Of a DNA stretch of 64,000 nucleotides, positions 61,903-64,000 are shown in pieces. The stretch lies in NCBI GenBank assembly GCA_002189035.1, contig NEEC01000002.1:496001-560000 (forward strand). The letters run 5' to 3'. The position numbers and the translations under genes were made by a program. The DNA comes from Utricularia gibba (lineage: Eukaryota; Streptophyta; Magnoliopsida; Lamiales; Lentibulariaceae). The notes under the pieces were generated by a model. The model did no database searches. It had not been told where the DNA came from and saw only the letters and a list, made by a program, of their open reading frames with translations. How positions within the stretch are numbered: position 1 is the first letter of the stretch; every line of letters starts with the position of its first letter.

Positions 61903-64000
61903 CAACGGAGACCAAATAATTTGCAGGGAAGGAACTACAAGTTCAAGAAATACAGTTCACATGAAAAAGGATGGATACTTTTCCAGGCGAACAACCAACA
62001 CATCTCTGAATCTCGTAAAACCCACCACAATGTAAGGTCCCTTTGTGATTGTCTGTCAATCTGCCATAAAACAAGCCCATATAACCCAGTCAAATGCAAC
62101 CGACACGCCAGCTCAAATTTCTTTTATTACCCACAGCACCACATCCGCATATTACACAAAACCCACAAACATCACAACTCCTGCGGACAAGACTTTTGTC
62201 CCTGGATCTGAGATACAGAAAATCTGAATTTATTACCCAGATTCCCGAAGCTCAAAATGCGATCCCTTTCTCAGCTAAGACCACATGCACTGAGACTTCC
62301 GATGCGTCCCATCGGCTGGGAATAGCGAATTCCCCGCTTTCAAGATCGAACAACTGGACGAAAAAAAATCAGGACTTTAGCGACGTTCACATCAGGATTG
62401 GAAAGGGGTCACACCCCTTTATCTTTCTAAGAAAGTGGTAACTAGTGCTTCGTGATTTACTCCGTAGATTAGGTTTGAAATGGATACTCCTCGTCCTCCA
62501 CAAGTGAAAACCAGTACAGTTCACGCAGCTCCACTTAAGCTTCTCAAGCGGTAAAAGAAAAATAAACACCGTAACCGTAACCTCAAAGCCGCGGGAGCCC
62601 CCCCCCCCCCCCCCAAAAAAAAAAACGTGACTTTTTTCATTTTTGAATATAAATATATTTAAAATTGATAAAAAAATAAAATTCACATGAGACTTTTTTT
62701 AAAAATATGATTAAAGTGATAATAAAAATATTTTACCTCATATTTTAAATTATAAATAAACTATTACTTTTAACTTGCATGCAGTAATATATGATATTCA
62801 CACACAACGCCTTTTTTCCAGCTAGGAAATAATCTATTAGACGATATTTATGTCAGGAATATTAAATAATATTTTTAAATTATTTTTGTATAATATTTAT
62901 TATTTCCCTTTCATGTACCTTTATGAAATTCTCCTGACTCACCATCCAATATCTAATGAAAGAAAAAAAGACATGTAATCAGCTAAACGCCGCCGTTTGG
63001 CAAAAAAAGACCACGTGAAGAAGTAGGGTTTTCTTTGTTCGGCGGTGGGCGTTAGGGTTTGGGTAGGTTAAAGACGAGGGGAAAGTGTAATGAAGGGGGT
63101 GATTAATGTAATTAATTATCGTAATTAAACACCATGGAACTTTTGTTAATAATGCAGCATAAAATATTTAAATATAAGTTTATCTTCCTAATCAATTATC
63201 GCAAGTCAAGGGTAGGGAGGGGGTCGGGGCCGCACGTGGATTCCGCGGGAACCGCTTCTTGACCTCCCGAGTTATGGAACAAATTCAACTTCACTACTTC
63301 CATTACAATGTAACTTGAAGTTATCTTTTGAATTATATGAATAGAATCATTTTTGAAATTATATAAATGAAATCAATTTTGAGATTAGGAATCCATTTTA
63401 CATAATAAAATTTAATGAATAAAGTATATATTATAAAAAGTATATATTATAAAAAGTAAATATATTAAATAATATATTGGTTTTATTATAGAATGATTAA
63501 AAAATATAATTTTAAAATATTAAAGATAATTATTTCAAAAAATTATGTATGTAGAACATATTTTTTATATCATAACATCCGTCGAATAAATTAGAAAAAA
63601 AACCAACATATTTTAGTAAAAAAATTATGTTGTGAAATAATTAGATTTCATATATGTGTGATAAGATTAATTACATGACCTAATGATTGTCATAAATGAT
63701 TATTGTAAAATTTTGATAGAATAAAAATAAGAATTGATTTTATAATAAATGATAAATTTACCTATATTATGATTAATTTTATTTTATAAAATATCTTTTA
63801 AGCAAATGATATTTATAATCTATTTAGTATCATAATTTAGTTAAGTAATGACAATGATTGTAATATTGTAAAACATATGAATTTAATTTTAAGTTTATAT
63901 CATATAATTAATTTTTTTAAAAAAACTTTTTACCTATCCTTTTCTAGATTATAATAGAATTGAAATAATTTTTAAAAATAATTGTTTATTGAAGAGAATT
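61903..64000. other. SPL 5' region and AT-rich DNA to the window end
   Basis: The first 700 bp are the likely SPL 5' UTR and promoter. A 17-C plus 11-A run lies at 62598-62625. At 63020-63075 are AGGGTTTT and TAGGGTTTGGG telo-box-like motifs next to GGTGGGCG, which may be a promoter of SPL or of a gene beyond the window. From 63260 to the end the DNA is very AT-rich and shows no gene. Confidence 0.5.
62598..62625 (+). repeat. Poly-C/poly-A tract (17 C, 11 A)
   Basis: Seventeen C are followed directly by eleven A in the SPL upstream region. This is the longest homopolymer in the window. Confidence 0.9.

Overview
This window is nuclear DNA of a flowering plant. The evidence is spliced genes with GT-AG introns, plastid and mitochondrial targeting sequences on nuclear genes, plant-specific families (phytochrome, SBP-box, ATL RING-H2, PPR-DYW, CASP-like, MAP70), and TGGGCY (site II) and telo-box promoter elements. 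About 26 protein genes or gene copies lie in 64 kb. Most introns are 70-200 bp, intergenic spaces are short, and I see no transposon. This points to a compact genome. The phytochrome is of the B/E clade and looks most like PHYE, a gene missing from grasses, so a eudicot or early-diverging angiosperm is more likely than a grass. I cannot name the species.

Layout. At 0-5 kb are the 3' end of LPA1 (photosystem II assembly), a secreted glycine-rich protein gene and the exosome subunit CSL4. At 5-14 kb are JMJ30 (JmjC), a convergent Gfo/Idh/MocA oxidoreductase and MAP70 (microtubules). At 14-19 kb are an organellar guanylate kinase, a SpoU-type RNA methyltransferase and a plastid acyl carrier protein. 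At 19-30 kb are a CDK-like kinase with an N-terminal MGC, a CASP-like protein, a secreted class 3 lipase and a DYW-type PPR protein that is divergent from a HIG1-domain protein. At 30-38 kb are two tandem ATL RING-H2 genes around an AT-rich stretch, RPL29, a decayed TENA/THI-4 pseudogene and the ER-anchored E2 UBC32. At 38-46 kb are a PHYE-type phytochrome, galactokinase and a possible 48-residue gene. At 47-64 kb are an R2R3-MYB, a tandem pair of plastid ribosomal protein S1 genes, mitochondrial dihydrolipoyl dehydrogenase and a large SPL1/SPL12-type SBP-box gene, followed by AT-rich DNA without visible genes.

The genes are ordinary housekeeping and regulatory loci and do not form one pathway. 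Several serve organelles: LPA1, the guanylate kinase, ACP, RPS1, the PPR protein, LPD and the HIG1 protein. I found no new multi-gene system. The most notable features are five one-base frameshifts in otherwise well-preserved genes, most in short G/C runs; a tandem RPS1 duplication in which one copy has lost its tail; five GC-AG introns among about one hundred; a TENA/THI-4 pseudogene; and a stop-free 87-nt intron in the SPL gene. All exon boundaries were derived by hand from splice signals, reading frame and recalled family similarity; no search was run.
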